Notes under the pieces: generated by a model
Seen by the model: the letters and a program-made list of their open reading frames with translations, nothing else
Told to the model about the DNA's origin: nothing
The model's database searches: none
Translations under genes and position numbers: made by a program
From: an uncultured Lachnospiraceae bacterium
Lineage (GTDB): Bacteria; Bacillota_A; Clostridia; Lachnospirales; Lachnospiraceae
Length of the DNA stretch: 8,939 nt
Assembly: GCA_902773195.1 (NCBI GenBank)
Contig: CACYDL010000248.1
Span: 1 to 8,939 of the forward strand
Reading direction: 5' to 3'
Shown: piece by piece, positions 6,704-8,939 of the stretch
Layout: each line of letters starts with the position of its first letter
Numbering within the stretch: the first letter of the stretch is position 1

Positions 6704-6785
6704 GTCCTTCCTTTCTCCCGGGCTTCCCCGGGGCTTCGGGGCCTCTTCCGGCGGCCCCGCTGGATGACATCACTTCCTGCCGCTG

Positions 6786-6799
6786 AAAACGGCCGTTTT
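6786..6799. promoter_or_regulatory. 14-bp perfect palindrome, candidate operator
   Basis: AAAACGGCCGTTTT is a perfect palindrome in the AT-richer part of the 173-base gap between genes 6842-7768 and 5493-6668. With at most 5 bp of stem around a GGCC loop it is too weak to be a terminator, so a protein-binding site is more plausible. No clear -10/-35 pair was found next to it. Confidence 0.35.
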
Positions 6800-6841
6800 A
6801 ATCAAAAGTGCTTTGGCGATTCGTTTACATAACGCAGTCTC

Positions 6842-7768
6842 TCACCGGTAGATCGGCGCCAGCCTGTGATTGATAAAATAGGAGGACAGCGCCATGGCGG
6901 CGAGATAGTCCGGGGATCCGTCGTCCTCCACCGTGAGCCATCCGCGGAAGCCGTAATCCCTCATGTGCCTCCAGAGCTCCTCCAGGGGCAGAACCCCCTC
7001 GCCCGGCTCCCAGAACCAGCGGTGCCCGTCGTCGCGGATCTCCACGTCCTTGTCATAGCGGATCTCGTCCGGCACGCCGGGGTCGGCGGTGTCCTTGAAA
7101 TGGAAGGTGCAGATCCGCTCCCTGTAGGTGTCGTAGAAGTCGATCAGGTCGTCGCCCATCAGCACGACCTGGGCGGTGTCGAGGCAGTAGTGGACGTACC
7201 GGGGATCCGTGATCTCGATCAGCTGCCGGTGGTTCTCCCGGTTCGTGACGCAGAAGAACTCATTGTGAATGCCGACCTTGATGCCCTTCGACTCGGCGTA
7301 CTCCCCGATCTCGTTGAGGCAGGAGGCGATATTCCGGAGGCCTTCGCCGTCGAGAGGTCCGTTTCCGTAGTAATTGTTGCCCGGGCAGGTGTTGAGGTGC
7401 GTTCCGCCGAAGGCCGCCAGCGTGTCCACCGCCTGCTTTCCCGCGGCGACGACCTCGTCGTGCTTCCCGGCGATGTGGGAGTCGTCGCAGCCGTGGAACA
7501 TGCCGCTCACCTCCATGCCGTGATCCCTGACGAAGGCCGTGTACTCGGCGGGCGTCCCGAAGAGCCCGAGGATCTCGGCCAGATCCCAGGGCGCCAGCTC
7601 GATTCCGTCATAGCCGGTGGCCCTGTGGTAGCGCAGGATCCGGTCCCAGTCCAGGAAATAGCAGCTGTTGGATCGGTCCTCGTAGTAGAAATCGCGGAAA
7701 TTGTCGATCTGTCTGAAAGGAACGGTCTTCCAGTGGCTCATATGCGATAATCTGATATTGTTTTCCAT
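6842..7768 (-). CDS. Xylose-isomerase-like TIM-barrel protein (sugar phosphate isomerase/epimerase family)
   Basis: Predicted 308-residue cytoplasmic TIM-barrel enzyme. G-Y-D-G-I-E (52-57) marks an early strand. A full metal site is seen: E170 (HNEFF), D197 (CLDTAQ), H223 (FHFKD) and E281 (TVEDDG). The family covers inosose isomerases/dehydratases and the elimination or hydration enzymes of 3-keto-sugar routes, including the alpha subunit of C-glycoside deglycosidases; the DUF6379-type beta partner of the latter is absent here. I chose the start at 7768: AGGAGG lies 9 bases upstream and overlaps the TGA of the preceding gene, so the two are probably translationally coupled with a 14-base gap. 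The alternative ATG at 7786 would give an ATGA overlap but has no SD. The protein is clearly divergent from the other two TIM-barrel proteins in the cluster, so this is not a recent duplication. Confidence 0.9.
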   Translation of the reverse strand: MENNIRLSHMSHWKTVPFRQIDNFRDFYYEDRSNSCYFLDWDRILRYHRATGYDGIELAPWDLAEILGLFGTPAEYTAFVRDHGMEVSGMFHGCDDSHIAGKHDEVVAAGKQAVDTLAAFGGTHLNTCPGNNYYGNGPLDGEGLRNIASCLNEIGEYAESKGIKVGIHNEFFCVTNRENHRQLIEITDPRYVHYCLDTAQVVLMGDDLIDFYDTYRERICTFHFKDTADPGVPDEIRYDKDVEIRDDGHRWFWEPGEGVLPLEELWRHMRDYGFRGWLTVEDDGSPDYLAAMALSSYFINHRLAPIYR

Positions 7769-7782
7769 CCCTGCTTCCCTCC

Positions 7783-8727
7783 TCATGCGATGACGTGATC
7801 CGCGAACCAGCGGGATCTCAGAATCGAACGGCAGATATCGAAGGAATTTCTCGGATTGATCACGACCGCGCCGTCGTAACCCGTCTCCCCGAGCGCCCGG
7901 AAGACAGGCACGAAGTCGATGTCTCCGTCCCCGGGGTCGCGGAACACCTTCGTCGGGTTCCGGGAGGGATACTCGGGAAGGGCGGTCTTCCAGGCCTCCT
8001 CCTCGTCGCGGAACGCTGTGTCCGTGACGTGCACGATCCCGACCGCGGACGGACGCTTCCGAATGAGATCCTCCGGGCGGCAGCCGGCGATCCGAAGATG
8101 GGCCGTGTCGACGTCGAGCCGGACGGACGCCGGGAGCTGCGCCAGGAAATCGACGATCCGGTCCCCGCGCAGCAGAGACCAGTATTCATTTTTGAGGCAG
8201 AGGGTGACGCCCCGCCCGGAGGCGTACTCCGCAAGGGCCGCGATCATCTCCGCCGTCGCGCCGAGGAAGGCCTCCTCGGTCCCCTCTCCGATCAGCTTCC
8301 GGGAGGCGTAGTACGGAGGCGTCGCCGTGAGGGTGACCACCGGGCATCCGGCCTCCGCCGCGGTGTCCAGCGCTTCCTCCGTGTAGTGCCTGGCGGCGCC
8401 CAGATACATCGGGAGGACGCCGGAGGAGGCAAACAGAGACGGGTTCATGTGGATGCAGCCGATGCCCCCGGTGATGCCGTTTTCCCGCAGATACGCCGCG
8501 TAGCCGGCGACCGTTCCGAATTTCGTCGTCATGGAGCGCTTTGTGCGCGGAATGCCGGACCTTCCCCCGAAATCCCACTTCGGCTCGTAGGGAATCTCGA
8601 TCTGCGTAAACCCGCCCGCCGCGATCAGGTGGTTGAGCTCATCCCAGAAGTACCGGCTCTCCCTCTTGTTCCTGTTGGGGGCCTGATTGTCGAGGTCGAC
8701 CGCCTCGGTGCTGAAGCACAGTTTCAT
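7783..8727 (-). CDS. Xylose-isomerase-like TIM-barrel protein with an altered metal site
   Basis: Predicted 314-residue TIM-barrel protein, first gene of the sugar-modifying cluster. The N-terminal part has F-T-Q-I-E-I-P-Y-E-P (40-49) and a glycine/arginine loop W-D-F-G-G-R-S-G-I-P (51-60). Three of four usual metal ligands are present: E181 (KNEYW), D207 (DVDTAH) and H233 (VHVTD). Where the fourth glutamate normally stands, at the end of the last strand, the sequence reads V-V-I-N-P-R-N (288-294), so N291 replaces it. The enzyme may use a different ligand set or have a changed reaction such as hydration or a structural role. The start at 8727 follows AAGGAGGAG by about 7 bases; the frame upstream to 8817 is Arg/Gly-rich and looks non-coding. 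A terminator for the previous gene (8864-8905) means transcription begins between the two. Confidence 0.88.
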   Translation of the reverse strand: MKLCFSTEAVDLDNQAPNRNKRESRYFWDELNHLIAAGGFTQIEIPYEPKWDFGGRSGIPRTKRSMTTKFGTVAGYAAYLRENGITGGIGCIHMNPSLFASSGVLPMYLGAARHYTEEALDTAAEAGCPVVTLTATPPYYASRKLIGEGTEEAFLGATAEMIAALAEYASGRGVTLCLKNEYWSLLRGDRIVDFLAQLPASVRLDVDTAHLRIAGCRPEDLIRKRPSAVGIVHVTDTAFRDEEEAWKTALPEYPSRNPTKVFRDPGDGDIDFVPVFRALGETGYDGAVVINPRNSFDICRSILRSRWFADHVIA

Positions 8728-8793
8728 CCTCTGTCTCCTCCTTCCGCTTCCATCCGTTTTCCGGCGCCGCCTGCCCTGTCCGGACCCGCTTCC

Positions 8794-8812
8794 GGCGGGC
8801 CTTCCGCCCGCC
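8794..8812 (-). other. GC hairpin in the leader of gene 7783-8727
   Basis: GGCGGGC (8794-8800) and GCCCGCC (8806-8812) form a perfect 7-bp stem with a 5-nt loop, about 67 bases upstream of the start codon. No U-tract follows on the minus strand, so it is not a simple terminator. Confidence 0.45.
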
Positions 8813-8841
8813 CTCACAGCGTCTTCGTTCTTACCGTCAAT

Positions 8842-8847
8842 TTTATA
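8842..8847 (-). promoter_or_regulatory. Possible -10 box for the cluster promoter
   Basis: The minus strand reads GATATAAAATTG here, the only AT-rich stretch between the upstream terminator and gene 7783-8727. TATAAA (8842-8847) or the overlapping TAAAAT would serve as -10. The matching -35 would fall in the T-run of the terminator (GTTTTT at 17 bases), which is a poor match. The location is plausible but the element is weak. Confidence 0.4.
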
Positions 8848-8863
8848 TCAGGGGCGGACACAG

Positions 8864-8905
8864 AAAAAACGCTTCATTTCCGCCCTGAAGCGGAAATGAA
8901 GCGTT
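8864..8905 (-). terminator. Strong intrinsic terminator of a gene upstream of the window
   Basis: Arms 8868-8883 and 8890-8905 pair perfectly over 16 bp around a 6-base loop. On the minus strand the 3' arm runs into six T residues (plus-strand A 8864-8869). The plus strand has no T-run after the stem. It must end a minus-strand gene lying beyond 8939, and it insulates the sugar-modifying cluster as a separate transcription unit. Confidence 0.9.
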
Positions 8906-8939
8906 GTGGCGCGGACACGGCCCGGCCTTCCGGATTACG

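Noticed and set aside
4486..6767. Long plus-strand frames opposite the TIM-barrel and dehydrogenase genes
   Set aside because: Val/Asp/Arg/Glu-biased translations typical of antisense frames in GC-rich genes; no domain seen and the opposite strand is clearly coding.
6827..6840. Catabolite-response (cre) site, minus-strand TGTAAACGAATCGC
   Set aside because: Only the first half matches the cre consensus; the second half has several mismatches.
7769..7786. Start of gene 6842-7768 at 7786 with a 4-base ATGA overlap
   Set aside because: No SD precedes 7786, while AGGAGG is well placed for the ATG at 7768.

Overview
The window is GC-rich, and every gene I can support lies on the minus strand, so the genes read from high to low coordinates. 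Clear AGGAGG-type ribosome binding sites, sigma-A-like promoters, a DUF4418 protein and a YedF selenium-metabolism protein point to an anaerobic, GC-rich member of the Clostridia. A Lachnospiraceae-like gut bacterium is my best guess. This is inferred from gene families, not from a marker gene.

Right part (about 3180-8905). A strong terminator (8864-8905) ends a gene outside the window. A sugar-modifying cluster of five genes follows in reading order. It starts with two xylose-isomerase-like TIM-barrel proteins, 7783-8727 and 6842-7768, which are tightly coupled. Next comes a Gfo/Idh/MocA dehydrogenase (5493-6668). After an internal promoter come a third TIM-barrel protein (4345-5334) and a second Gfo/Idh/MocA dehydrogenase (3180-4328), again tightly coupled. 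A hairpin terminator (3109-3140) closes the cluster. Two dehydrogenases plus several metal-dependent TIM-barrel lyase/isomerase-like enzymes resemble known oxidation-elimination-hydration-reduction routes. In those routes a sugar or glycoside is oxidised to the 3-keto form, the glycosidic C-O (or C-C) bond is cleaved by elimination, and the product is hydrated and reduced (levoglucosan lgdA/B1/B2/C; C-glycoside dgpA/B/C). Inositol-type chemistry is the main alternative. The window holds no transporter, regulator, kinase or classical glycoside hydrolase, so the substrate cannot be read from context.

Left part (1-2995). Three apparently unrelated single genes: yedF (2330-2965), a small four-helix membrane protein of the DUF4418 family (1717-2112, with its own good promoter), and a MATE-family multidrug/cation exporter (71-1450). 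A 23-bp tandem repeat (about 1577-1737) begins inside the last codons of the DUF4418 gene and fills much of the gap before the MATE gene.

The points most worth a second look are the possible 3-keto-sugar pathway, a TIM-barrel member lacking one metal-ligand glutamate, a promoter carrying two dyads (5401-5477), and the 23-bp repeat array.
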